Source of the DNA: JBJSXF01 sp046086225
GTDB taxonomy: Bacteria; Actinomycetota; Acidimicrobiia; IMCC26256; PALSA-610
Length of the DNA stretch: 35,905 nt
NCBI GenBank assembly: GCA_046086225.1
Contig: JBJSXF010000066.1
Coordinates: 1-35,905, forward strand
Reading direction: 5' to 3'
The translations under genes were made by a program, and so were the position numbers. Positions within the stretch are counted from its first letter, which is position 1. Every line of letters starts with the position of its first letter. This document shows, piece by piece, positions 15,661-23,042 of this stretch. The notes under the pieces are model-generated. The model worked only from the letters and a program-made list of their open reading frames with translations. It did not search any database and was not told the origin of the DNA.

Positions 15661-16730
15661 GGGGTCGCCTCGCCACCCGGAATGGCCCGGAGGCCCTCCA
15701 GGATCGCGTCGCGGCGCGGGTGGTCGGCGAGCGCGTGGGCGATCTCGACGTTCGCGCTGCGCACGGCCCCGACGCGGTTCGGCCCGAGCGACTGGGCGAG
15801 GGCGGCATCCCACAGCGTCGCGATCACCTCGGACCCGGGGATCCGACGCCCCGACGGCCCGACGAGGGTGCGGTCCCGGACCTCGGTGAGCGCCGTACGC
15901 AGGTAGTCGACGTGGACCGTCTCGTCGGCGCGGATGCATTGCACGAGCCGGGTCGCCGTCCCGGGCTCGGCGACGAGGTCGGGATCCGACACGACCGCCT
16001 CGGCCCAGGCGAACGTGTGGAACGCCGAGACCTCGATGAAGAGCAGGCCGATCATGCGGCGCAGCATCGACTCGAAGGCGGGGTCGAGGTCGGGGAACCG
16101 GAGATCGGGAGTCGGCCCTTGCGTCGCCGCCGGCGCGGGCGCCGAACGCCAGCCCGGTGTGGTGATGCCCATGCGCTCGAGCATCACCTGGGTCATGTCC
16201 TCGGTGACCGGATCCTCGAAGGCGAGATCGCGGATCGCGAACCACATGCGGTCGTGACCGGCTTCATCATCATGACCGGCCTCATCGCGGGCGTGGGCCT
16301 CGAAGAGGCCGTGCTGCAGGTGGGCCAGCGCAGTGCCCGCCACGTCGTCGACGAAGTGCTGCTGCACGGGGCCGGCGTCGACGGCTCGGATCAGACCCCC
16401 GAAACCCTCGACGGTGCCGATCCGGGTGAGCATCGCGATCGTCGGCTCGCGCACGCCCTCGGCGAGGAGGTACTTCGTGCGGGCCACGCTCGGATGCACC
16501 TCGGGCCAGAGGTCGATCGGCGCATCCAGGATCTCGGTGCCGAATCGCTCACGGTGTGCTTCCTGCCACGCGGCCACCGCCGGTATCCGGAAGCGCGTCC
16601 GGGGCGAGACGTAGGAACCGTCGGCATCGAGGCCGCCGTGGCAGCGCAGCCCTCGCACAACGAGCGGCTCGACCACCGGGTCGGTCGCGAGAAGCTCGTC
16701 CGCTTCCCACTCGGTGACGAGGTTCGACAC
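15657..16730 (-). CDS. Predicted ferritin-like diiron protein, function unknown
   Basis: A 357-aa soluble protein that I do not recognise as a named family. Its helices carry a diiron-carboxylate pattern: E144/H146, E150-A-G-H153, a second copy E156-A-G-H159, then E233 with H238 in FIEVSAFHTF, and D269-E270-x2-H273 in RADETVH. Two ExxH motifs plus a separate Glu helix fit a ferritin-like oxygenase or oxidase fold; this is inference from spacing. The first ExxH is duplicated by an 18-bp repeat. GTG start at 16730 lies 7 bases after TACGCT, suggesting a leaderless mRNA. The 3' end overlaps the luciferase-like gene, a likely partner. Confidence 0.6.
   Translation of the reverse strand: MSNLVTEWEADELLATDPVVEPLVVRGLRCHGGLDADGSYVSPRTRFRIPAVAAWQEAHRERFGTEILDAPIDLWPEVHPSVARTKYLLAEGVREPTIAMLTRIGTVEGFGGLIRAVDAGPVQQHFVDDVAGTALAHLQHGLFEAHARDEAGHDDEAGHDRMWFAIRDLAFEDPVTEDMTQVMLERMGITTPGWRSAPAPAATQGPTPDLRFPDLDPAFESMLRRMIGLLFIEVSAFHTFAWAEAVVSDPDLVAEPGTATRLVQCIRADETVHVDYLRTALTEVRDRTLVGPSGRRIPGSEVIATLWDAALAQSLGPNRVGAVRSANVEIAHALADHPRRDAILEGLRAIPGGEATP
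16255..16290. repeat. 18-bp imperfect tandem duplication inside the diiron-like gene
   Basis: Units 16255-16272 and 16273-16290 share TGACCGGC-T/C-TCATC and encode two successive DEAGHD or DEAGH segments (residues 149-160), doubling a predicted metal-binding ExxH motif. Confidence 0.7.
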
Positions 16731-16737
16731 GGAGCGG

Positions 16738-16743
16738 AGCGTA
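16738..16743 (-). promoter_or_regulatory. Predicted -10 element for the diiron-LLM operon
   Basis: TACGCT on the minus strand, 7 bases before the GTG at 16730, in the 34-bp gap after DUF1385. It predicts a leaderless transcript separate from rpmE-DUF1385. Confidence 0.45.
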
Positions 16744-16764
16744 CCGCCGGGTGGTGCGTCCGAC

Positions 16765-17679
16765 TCAGACGGCGGGGGCGATCGCCGGCGTGCGGATGCC
16801 CGCCCGGGCGTCGACCTCGGCCCGCTGCTCGGCGGTGAGCACCGCCCGCAGCGACACGATCGCCACCTCGAGCTGCTCGAGGTCGGGCTCCCGGGTCGTG
16901 AGGCGCTGGAGGGTGAGCCCGGGCCGCATCAGCACCCGCACCCACCGCCGCCGGATGTTGCGGGCCGAGAGGCGGATCACCTCATAGCTCACCCCGGCGA
17001 TGACCGGGATGAGCACGACCCGCGACCCGATCACGAAGGCCAGGTTGGGCCGGGGCACGAAGGAGTAGACCAGGATCGCGACGACCATCACGGTCAGCAG
17101 GAAGTTGGTGCCGCAGCGCACGTGGGCGGTGCTGAACTGCTGCGCCGCCTCGGGTGTGAGCTCGACGCCGTTCTCGTACGCGGCGATCGTCTTGTGCTCG
17201 GCGCCGTGATACTGGAACACGCGCCGGATCTCCTCGAGTCGGGCGACGAGGACCAGGTATCCGAGGAAGAGCACGAGGCGGAAGATGCTCTCGATCACCG
17301 GGAACGAGCCGTCGAGCCAGCCCCCGAGGAAATGGCCGGCGAGCGCCGGCAGCACGATGAAGATGGCGCTGAAGAAGAGCGCCGACATCGCCACCGTCAC
17401 CCCGAGGAACTTGTCGGGGATCTGCTCCTCCTCGGGCACCTGCTGGTTGGCCGACCAGGTGAGGGCCCGGAAGCCGAGGCCGAGCGACTCGCCGAGCCCC
17501 ATCACACCGCGCATCACCGGGATGTCACGCCAGCGATCGGCCCAGCCGGGCACCGGTCGCACCTCGACCCGGATCTCGCCCTCGGGATCACGGACGGCAA
17601 TCGCGTACTGACGCTCGCCGCGCATCATGACCCCCTCGAGGACGGCCTGCCCACCCATGGACCGCGCCTCGGAGCTCAT
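16765..17679 (-). CDS. DUF1385 family membrane protein (YqhQ-like)
   Basis: A 304-aa protein. The N-terminal family signature MGGQAVLEGVMMRGE is followed by about four transmembrane helices. Between them lie the conserved His/Glu motif FQYHGAEHKTIAAYENG and the motif TAHVRCGTNFL, suggestive of a metal site. Members are called predicted metal-dependent enzymes, without a proven reaction. ATG at 17679 is four bases after the rpmE stop. In clostridia this family also sits between rpmE and prfA/prmC, so the position is ancestral. The longer frame adding 19 Ser/Arg residues overlaps rpmE and is rejected. Confidence 0.88.
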   Translation of the reverse strand: MSSEARSMGGQAVLEGVMMRGERQYAIAVRDPEGEIRVEVRPVPGWADRWRDIPVMRGVMGLGESLGLGFRALTWSANQQVPEEEQIPDKFLGVTVAMSALFFSAIFIVLPALAGHFLGGWLDGSFPVIESIFRLVLFLGYLVLVARLEEIRRVFQYHGAEHKTIAAYENGVELTPEAAQQFSTAHVRCGTNFLLTVMVVAILVYSFVPRPNLAFVIGSRVVLIPVIAGVSYEVIRLSARNIRRRWVRVLMRPGLTLQRLTTREPDLEQLEVAIVSLRAVLTAEQRAEVDARAGIRTPAIAPAV

Positions 17680-17683
17680 CGTG

Positions 17684-17893
17684 CTACCGCTTCTTCGCCT
17701 TCGCGAGCCGGCGCTCGAAGCGCTCGACCCGGCCACCGGTGTCGACCAGCTTCTGCTTGCCCGTGTAGAAGGGGTGGCACTCCGAGCAGAGCTCGACGCG
17801 CAGCGAATCGACCGTCGAGCGGGTCGTGAACTCGTTGCCGCAGGAGCAGTGCACCCGGCACTCGGAGTAATCGGGGTGGATGTCGGCCTTCAT
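17684..17893 (-). CDS. rpmE: 50S ribosomal protein L31 (zinc-binding type)
   Basis: L31 (69 aa). Zinc-ligand cysteines in CSCGNEF and ELCSECHPFYTG mark the C+ form, as opposed to the zinc-free paralogue induced under zinc starvation. It begins with the usual MKADIHPDY and ends in a basic tail. There is no Shine-Dalgarno before the ATG; instead TAGACT sits 9 bases upstream, so a leaderless transcript starting between rho and rpmE is likely in addition to read-through from rho. Confidence 0.97.
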   Translation of the reverse strand: MKADIHPDYSECRVHCSCGNEFTTRSTVDSLRVELCSECHPFYTGKQKLVDTGGRVERFERRLAKAKKR

Positions 17894-17902
17894 CGAAAGA
17901 TA

Positions 17903-17908
17903 AGTCTA
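17903..17908 (-). promoter_or_regulatory. Predicted -10 element for leaderless rpmE mRNA
   Basis: TAGACT in the 23-bp gap after rho, 9 bases before the rpmE ATG. Confidence 0.42.
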
Positions 17909-17916
17909 GGCGACGA

Positions 17917-19650
17917 TCAGGTGCCCATGCCCACCGGGGCCTTGGCGATCTCGTCGAGGAACTCCTTGTTGGTCCTCGTGGTGCGCAGCTTGTCGATCAG
18001 CAGCTCGAGGCCGGCGGCGCCCTCGAGGGCCCCGATCACCCGCCGGAGCTTCCAGACCTGCTGCAGGTCGCGCCGGTCGAACAGCAGCTCCTCGTGCCGG
18101 GTGCTCGACTGCTCGACGTCGATCGCCGGGTAGATCCGGCGCTCGGCGGTGCGGCGGTCGAGCCGGAGCTCCATGTTGCCGGTGCCCTTGAACTCCTCGA
18201 AGATGTGCTCGTCCATCTTGGAGTTGGTCTCCACGAGGGCCGTGGCGAGGATCGTGAGCGAGCCGCCCTCCTCGACGTTGCGCGCCGCGCCGAAGAACTT
18301 CTTCGGCGGGTAGAGCGCACCGGCGTCGATGCCACCCGACATGATCCGGCCCGAGGCCGGGGCCGCGAGGTTGTAGGCCCGGGCGAGGCGGGTGATGCCG
18401 TCGAGGACGATGACGACGTCGGTGCCCGACTCGACGAGCCGCTTCGCCCGCTCGATCGTGAGCTCGGCGATGTGGCAGTGCTCGTCGGAGGGACGGTCGA
18501 AGGTCGAGGCCACGACCTCGGCGCGCAGCACATGGCGCCGCATGTCGGTGACCTCCTCGGGTCGCTCGTCGACGAGGAGCACGATGACGTGGCACTCGGG
18601 GTTGTTGCGCTCGATGGAGTAGACGATCTGCTTGAGGATCGTGGTCTTGCCCGCCTTGGGGGGCGAGACGATCATCCCGCGCTGGCCCTTGCCGATCGGC
18701 GAGATGAGATCGATGATCCGCCCGGTGATCTCACCCGGCTCGTTGATGAGCTCGAGCCCCAGCTTGGAATCCGGGAACAGCGGCGTCAGGTCCTCGAAGC
18801 GCACGCGCCCCCGGGCCTCGTCGGGCGTGATGCCGTTCACGGTGTCGACCCGCACCATCGCCGGGTACTTCTCACTGCTCGACGCGGGCCGGGTCGCGCC
18901 CTTCACGTAGTCACCCTTGCGCAGGGCGAAGCGGCGCACCTGGGACGCCGAGACGTAGGCGTCGTTGCGACCGGCCGAGTACCCCCCCGTGCGCAGGAAT
19001 CCGTAGCCCTCGTCACGCAGGTCGAGCAGCCCCTCGACCGGCACGAGCTCGCCCGAGTAGTCCTCGGCGCGGTCGCCCCGGTCGGGTCGACCCTCGGGTC
19101 CGCGCTCACGGTCGCGCCCCCGGCGCCGCCGACGCCGCCGGTTGCCCGGGTCGTCGTCTCTCCAGCCGCCCGCCTGACCCCCGTCGCCGCTGCGCTCGGA
19201 AGCCTCGCCGCTCCCGCCGTTCCGGGTCCGCGGGCCCGAGCCGGCGTCGGTCGCTCCCGAGGCCGGCGATGCGGCGTCGCCGCTCGTCCCCTCCGAGGTC
19301 GCGGCGCGGTCGGTCGTCCCGCCCGATTCGTCACCCGAGGACGCCGAACGCCGCCGGGGCCGGATGAGCGCCATCTCGTCGGCCTCGCCCCCCGATGATC
19401 CGACGAGGGACTCCTCCTCGGCGGCGAGGGCCGCGATATCGCCCGCCGCCACCTCGGACGCCCGGGCCGAGCGCACCTTGCGCGGCGCCGGGGCACCGCT
19501 GTCCGCTGCGCCCCCCGCCTGCACGATCGCGTCGACGAGCTCCGCCTTGCGCAGACGGCTGATCGACTTCACTCCGAGCGCGCTCGCGATCTGGGAGAGC
19601 TGCTCGCGGTCCTTGCCGTCCAACTGGGAACGGTCGAAGGTCTGGGTCAT
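17917..19650 (-). CDS. rho: Transcription termination factor Rho with actinobacterial N-terminal insertion
   Basis: RNA-dependent ATPase that terminates transcription (577 aa against about 420 in E. coli). Order: the Rho N-terminal helical domain (about 8-46); a low-complexity Ser/Gly/Asp then Arg-rich insertion (about 48-198, with a run of seven Arg at 171-177); the RNA-binding cold-shock-like domain with EGYGFLR (214-220); and the ATPase with Walker A SPPKAGKT (329-336) and Walker B VVIVLD (412-417). The insertion is typical of high-GC actinobacteria and in relatives adds RNA affinity. ATG at 19650 has a strong GGAGGAG six bases upstream. Three direct repeats lie in its 190-bp upstream gap. 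Confidence 0.97.
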   Translation of the reverse strand: MTQTFDRSQLDGKDREQLSQIASALGVKSISRLRKAELVDAIVQAGGAADSGAPAPRKVRSARASEVAAGDIAALAAEEESLVGSSGGEADEMALIRPRRRSASSGDESGGTTDRAATSEGTSGDAASPASGATDAGSGPRTRNGGSGEASERSGDGGQAGGWRDDDPGNRRRRRRRGRDRERGPEGRPDRGDRAEDYSGELVPVEGLLDLRDEGYGFLRTGGYSAGRNDAYVSASQVRRFALRKGDYVKGATRPASSSEKYPAMVRVDTVNGITPDEARGRVRFEDLTPLFPDSKLGLELINEPGEITGRIIDLISPIGKGQRGMIVSPPKAGKTTILKQIVYSIERNNPECHVIVLLVDERPEEVTDMRRHVLRAEVVASTFDRPSDEHCHIAELTIERAKRLVESGTDVVIVLDGITRLARAYNLAAPASGRIMSGGIDAGALYPPKKFFGAARNVEEGGSLTILATALVETNSKMDEHIFEEFKGTGNMELRLDRRTAERRIYPAIDVEQSSTRHEELLFDRRDLQQVWKLRRVIGALEGAAGLELLIDKLRTTRTNKEFLDEIAKAPVGMGT

Positions 19651-19738
19651 CGGTACTCCTCCCGGCCGGGCGGAATCGAGCCCGCGGCCGGAGCGTGGAA
19701 TCAAGGGAACCCTCGGAAGACGGTCCGGGGGAACTCGA

Positions 19739-19780
19739 AGGTCACACCTCGTTCGGAGGTGACACCCCGGAGGTCACACC
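19739..19780. repeat. Three 10-bp direct repeats upstream of rho, with an internal hairpin
   Basis: AGGTCACACC at 19739 and 19771 and AGGTGACACC at 19757 lie 90-130 bp before the rho start. CACCTC (19745-19750) and GAGGTG (19756-19761) also form a perfect 6-bp stem with a 5-base loop. The array could be an operator or an RNA element in the rho leader. I see no good promoter hexamers in this gap (19651-19840). Confidence 0.6.
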
Positions 19781-19840
19781 GGGCGCCCGCTCCCCGCCGG
19801 ACGTGCGCAACGGCGCACCGGTGGGGTCTCGAGAGTGGGT

Positions 19841-21061
19841 TTACCCTACACCATCTCCGGTCGGCCCGAAACCACCACCGACGACCGGCCCATCCCGGCC
19901 GACGAGTCGCCCCATCAGGGCGTGGCCGGGCGCCGGCGGGCACGCCGCCGTCGATGGCTCGGTGTACTCGCCGCCGGGGCCGTCAACCTGCGAGTCGAAG
20001 AGCAGGTACGGCACCGAATCGGCGCTGTGGGTCCGGATATCGCACGGCGTCGCGTGATCGGGCATCAGCAGGATGCGGTACGGCTCCCCCGCCCCGTCGA
20101 GCGCGTCGACCAGGGGACCGATGATGTCGGCGTCCCAGCGCTCGAGGGCATCGACCTTGACGTCGACGCGCCCCTGGTGACCGGCCTCATCGGTGGCCTC
20201 GACGTGCAGGAGGAAGAGATCGCGGTCCCCGAGCGACCGGAGGCACGCGTCGCGCTGGCCGACGTAGTCGTTGTCGAAGCCCGCCGTCGCGCCGGGCACG
20301 TCGACGACCTCGAGGCCCGAGAGCACACCGAGGCCCCGGACGAGGTCCACCGCCGACGACATCCGCCCCTCGACGCCGTAGGTGGCCGCGAAGTTCGGCA
20401 GCGCGGGCCGCACGCCCTGACCCCAGAGCCAGATCTGCGTGGCCGCGCACCCCACGCCCGCCGCCGCGTCGAGTACGACCGGACGCGACGCATCCATGAG
20501 CGCCCGCAGGCGCGGTGCCGCCGGACCCTCAGGGAGCACCGCCGGTCGGCCGGTGAGGTCGTGCGGCGGGACGCATTCGGCTTCGGCCCACTCGGCGGGC
20601 ACGACGCACAGGTGCCGGTACTCGACCCCGGGATGGAAGCGGACGCCGTCCCGGCCGCCACCGAGACTCGCCTCGAGCGCGGCCACCACGACGTGACTCT
20701 GGGTGTCGGTCGGATGCCCGGCTGCGAAGTCGACCATGAGCGGCGGGTCGTCGTCGGAGACGGTCACCAGGTTGCAGCGGTAGGCGACCTCGTCGGCTCC
20801 GAGCTCGACACCCATGGCCGCAGCCTCGATCGGGGCCCGACCGGTGTGGTAGCGGGCGGGGTCGTACCCGAGGATCGCCATGTTGCCCACGTCGCTCCCG
20901 GGCGGCAGGCCCGGCGGGATCACCGCGGCCCGACCGACCTCGGCCCGACGGGCCAGCGCCGCGAGCCGCGGCATCCGTGCCGCTTCGAGCGGCGTGCGCC
21001 CCCCGAGCTCGGGGAGGGGCACGTCGGCACAGCCGTCGGGGACGAGCACCACGTACTTCAT
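19841..21061 (-). CDS. ApgM-family phosphotransfer enzyme (annotated cofactor-independent phosphoglycerate mutase; possible homoserine kinase)
   Basis: A 406-aa alkaline-phosphatase-superfamily protein of the archaeal-type ApgM family. D9 in VPDGCAD and S56 in PGSDVGNMAILGYD are the metal and nucleophile positions. Later metal ligands appear in HVEATDEAGHQG and in the MPDHATP and THSADSVP segments. By homology it is a 2,3-BPG-independent phosphoglycerate mutase. However, the position between thrC and rho is where mycobacteria carry thrB, and no GHMP homoserine kinase is present in the window. Members of this family have been implicated as alternative homoserine kinases, so that role is a serious alternative. 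ATG lies 9 bases after TACACT (leaderless). Confidence 0.85.
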   Translation of the reverse strand: MKYVVLVPDGCADVPLPELGGRTPLEAARMPRLAALARRAEVGRAAVIPPGLPPGSDVGNMAILGYDPARYHTGRAPIEAAAMGVELGADEVAYRCNLVTVSDDDPPLMVDFAAGHPTDTQSHVVVAALEASLGGGRDGVRFHPGVEYRHLCVVPAEWAEAECVPPHDLTGRPAVLPEGPAAPRLRALMDASRPVVLDAAAGVGCAATQIWLWGQGVRPALPNFAATYGVEGRMSSAVDLVRGLGVLSGLEVVDVPGATAGFDNDYVGQRDACLRSLGDRDLFLLHVEATDEAGHQGRVDVKVDALERWDADIIGPLVDALDGAGEPYRILLMPDHATPCDIRTHSADSVPYLLFDSQVDGPGGEYTEPSTAACPPAPGHALMGRLVGRDGPVVGGGFGPTGDGVG

Positions 21062-21070
21062 CGGTCCGGC

Positions 21071-21076
21071 AGTGTA
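21071..21076 (-). promoter_or_regulatory. Predicted -10 element for leaderless apgM-like mRNA
   Basis: TACACT on the minus strand, 9 bases before the ATG at 21061. Its expected -35 position coincides with the -10 of the divergent sugar dehydrogenase gene. Confidence 0.5.
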
Positions 21077-21094
21077 GGGAAGGGGTCGCGGCCG

Positions 21095-21100
21095 TACGCT
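21095..21100 (+). promoter_or_regulatory. Predicted -10 element for leaderless sugar-dehydrogenase mRNA
   Basis: TACGCT ends 6 bases before the GTG at 21107. It overlaps the divergent apgM-like promoter within a 45-bp gap, so RNA polymerase probably cannot occupy both at once. Confidence 0.48.
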
Positions 21101-21106
21101 GTCGCC

Positions 21107-22240
21107 GTGGTCCGACGCACCGTGCGCACCGGCTTCGCCGTGCTGGTCGCGACGACGGCCGTGCTCGCGAGCGCCTGTGGCGACGCGTCCGACCCCGAAC
21201 GCGTCACCCGACCGACCCCCGGATCGACGGGAACGCCGACCACCGGCCCGGCCCGGGAGGTCCCGACGCTCACGCCGGCCGTGATCGCACGTGATCTCGC
21301 CTCTCCGGTCGCGGTCGCCTGGCGGACCGGCGACGACCGCACCTTCGTCGCCGAGCAGGACGGACGGGTCATTGCGGTCAGAAACGAAGGTCGCACCGCC
21401 CGCGAGTCGGTGCTCGAGTTCGACGTCGCGAGCGGGGGGGAGCAGGGACTCCTCGGCCTCGCCTTCTCCGCCGACGGCGCGACCCTCTTCACGCACTCCA
21501 CCGACCCCGAGGGCGACACCCGGATCGACGCCTGGAGGATGCGCGGCCGCCGCGCCGATCCCGCCACGCGCCGCCTGCTCCTCACCGTCGACCAGCCCTA
21601 CGCGAACCACAACGGCGGATCGATCGTCGTTGCCGCCGACGGTCGGCTCTGGATCGGCCTCGGCGACGGCGGCGGGGCGGGCGACCCCGAGGGCAACGCC
21701 CAGGACCCCACCTCGCTGCTCGGGAAGATCGTGCGACTCGACCCGGCAGCCGTGAGGCCCCGCCCCGAGATCGTCATGACCGGCCTCCGCAACCCCTGGC
21801 GCTTCTCCTTCGACCGGACAACGGGTGCGATCTGGATCGGCGACGTCGGCCAGTCCGAACGCGAGGAGATCGACACCGCCCCGGCCGGCGCCACCGGCAT
21901 CAACTGGGGCTGGGACCGCCGCGAAGGTGACCGGGCGTTCGAGGGACCGCCGCCGCCCGGCGCACGTGGCCCGATCCTCGCCATCCCCCACGGCCCGGCG
22001 TGCTCGGTGATCGGCGGCTACGTGTACCGGGGGCGGGCCGAGCCCGCGCTCGTCGGGCGCTACGTGTTCGGCGACTACTGCGATCCGGCGATCCGCTCGT
22101 TCGCGATTGCCGACGATCGCGCCGTCGACATCCGAGGGGTCGCCCGGATCGACGAGCTGACCTCGTTCGGCGAGGATCCCGACGGCGAGCTCTGGGCGAC
22201 CTCGGGCCGCGGTGAGCTCGTGCGCCTCACCGGACGTTGA
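21107..22240 (+). CDS. Secreted PQQ-dependent sugar dehydrogenase (glucose/sorbosone dehydrogenase family)
   Basis: A 377-aa exported six-bladed propeller enzyme. The N-terminus is a signal peptide with a lipobox-like LASAC (C24), though the hydrophobic residue sits at -4 rather than -3, so lipidation is probable but not certain. A Thr/Pro/Gly linker follows. The catalytic domain shows the family hallmarks: SPVAVAW, the EQGLLGLAF strand, NHNGGSIVVAADGRLWIGLGDGG, GLRNPWRFSFD and the INWGW segment. Substrate cannot be told within the soluble aldose/sorbosone dehydrogenase group. GTG at 21107 is favoured because the earlier frame is only the apgM shadow. Confidence 0.88.
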   Translation: MVRRTVRTGFAVLVATTAVLASACGDASDPERVTRPTPGSTGTPTTGPAREVPTLTPAVIARDLASPVAVAWRTGDDRTFVAEQDGRVIAVRNEGRTARESVLEFDVASGGEQGLLGLAFSADGATLFTHSTDPEGDTRIDAWRMRGRRADPATRRLLLTVDQPYANHNGGSIVVAADGRLWIGLGDGGGAGDPEGNAQDPTSLLGKIVRLDPAAVRPRPEIVMTGLRNPWRFSFDRTTGAIWIGDVGQSEREEIDTAPAGATGINWGWDRREGDRAFEGPPPPGARGPILAIPHGPACSVIGGYVYRGRAEPALVGRYVFGDYCDPAIRSFAIADDRAVDIRGVARIDELTSFGEDPDGELWATSGRGELVRLTGR

Positions 22241-22244
22241 GCCC

Positions 22245-22268
22245 GGCCGCGCGGCTCAGCGCGCGGCC
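22245..22268. terminator. Strong hairpin at convergent junction, stop codon in loop
   Basis: GGCCGCGCG (22245-22253) pairs perfectly with CGCGCGGCC (22260-22268) around GCTCAG. The loop TCA is the stop codon of the minus-strand SDR gene. It is the strongest stem of the five convergent junctions; no T tract follows. Confidence 0.6.
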
Positions 22269-23032
22269 CGCTCGAGGATGAAGGAGCTCACCCGGCGGGT
22301 GACGGAGTGCGGGAGCGTCCCCGACACCGCGCCGAGCACCTTGTTGACCGCACCGGGGACGACGACCGCACGGTTGGCGGCGACGCCGTCGAGCGCGGCC
22401 CGCACCACCTCGGGCGGGTCCTGCCACAGGAAGTCGGGGACATCGGAGGCGGGGGCGGCAGCCCGGGCCTGGAACTCGGTATGGGTGAATCCCGGGCAGC
22501 ACACCGTGACCGCCACACCGCTCCCCCGCAGCTCCTCGTGCACCGCCTGGGTGAAGCTCGTGACGAACGCCTTCGTGGCGCCGTAGGTGGCGTTGCGGGG
22601 ACCGGGCTGGTAGCCGGCGAGCGAGGAGACGTTGAGGATGCCGCCCCGGCCGCGCTCGGCCATCGCCGCTGCGGCCGCGTGGGTGAGGCGCAGCACGGCC
22701 AGCACGTTGAGCCGGACCATGCGCTCCTCGGCTTCGACGTCGAGCGAGTGGAACGGTCCGAACGTGCCGAAGCCCGCATTGTTGACGAGCAGGTCGACAG
22801 TACGGGCCCGTTCCTCGACGGCCGCGAGCTCGGTGTCGACGGTGAGGTCGGCAGCGAGCACCTCGGCACCGACGCCGAGCGAGGCCCGCAGATCCGCGGC
22901 GAGCGCCTCGAGGCGGGCCGCGTCGCGCGCGACGAGCACGACGTCGTGGTTCCGGCGGGCCAACTGCCGGGCGAACTCCTCACCGAGCCCGGCATAGGCA
23001 CCGGTCACGAGCGCAACGGGACGGGGTTCCAC
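22256..23032 (-). CDS. Short-chain dehydrogenase/reductase (classical SDR)
   Basis: A 258-aa NAD(P)-dependent oxidoreductase. It has the cofactor loop TGAYAGLG (10-17), NNAG, the catalytic Ser in NVSSLAGYQ and the YGATK catalytic Tyr/Lys. An Arg after the second strand (VARD) hints at NADPH use. Substrate is unknown. GTG start is preceded by GAGGAGG and lies 10 bp after the sortase stop, making it the last gene of the long argS operon. Its stop codon lies in the convergent hairpin loop. Confidence 0.88.
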   Translation of the reverse strand: MEPRPVALVTGAYAGLGEEFARQLARRNHDVVLVARDAARLEALAADLRASLGVGAEVLAADLTVDTELAAVEERARTVDLLVNNAGFGTFGPFHSLDVEAEERMVRLNVLAVLRLTHAAAAAMAERGRGGILNVSSLAGYQPGPRNATYGATKAFVTSFTQAVHEELRGSGVAVTVCCPGFTHTEFQARAAAPASDVPDFLWQDPPEVVRAALDGVAANRAVVVPGAVNKVLGAVSGTLPHSVTRRVSSFILERAAR

Positions 23033-23042
23033 GGGAGCCTCC

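Noticed and set aside
17680..17736. Extended DUF1385 start at 17736
   Set aside because: It would add 19 Ser/Arg residues read out of frame from rpmE, and the family signature begins just after the ATG at 17679.
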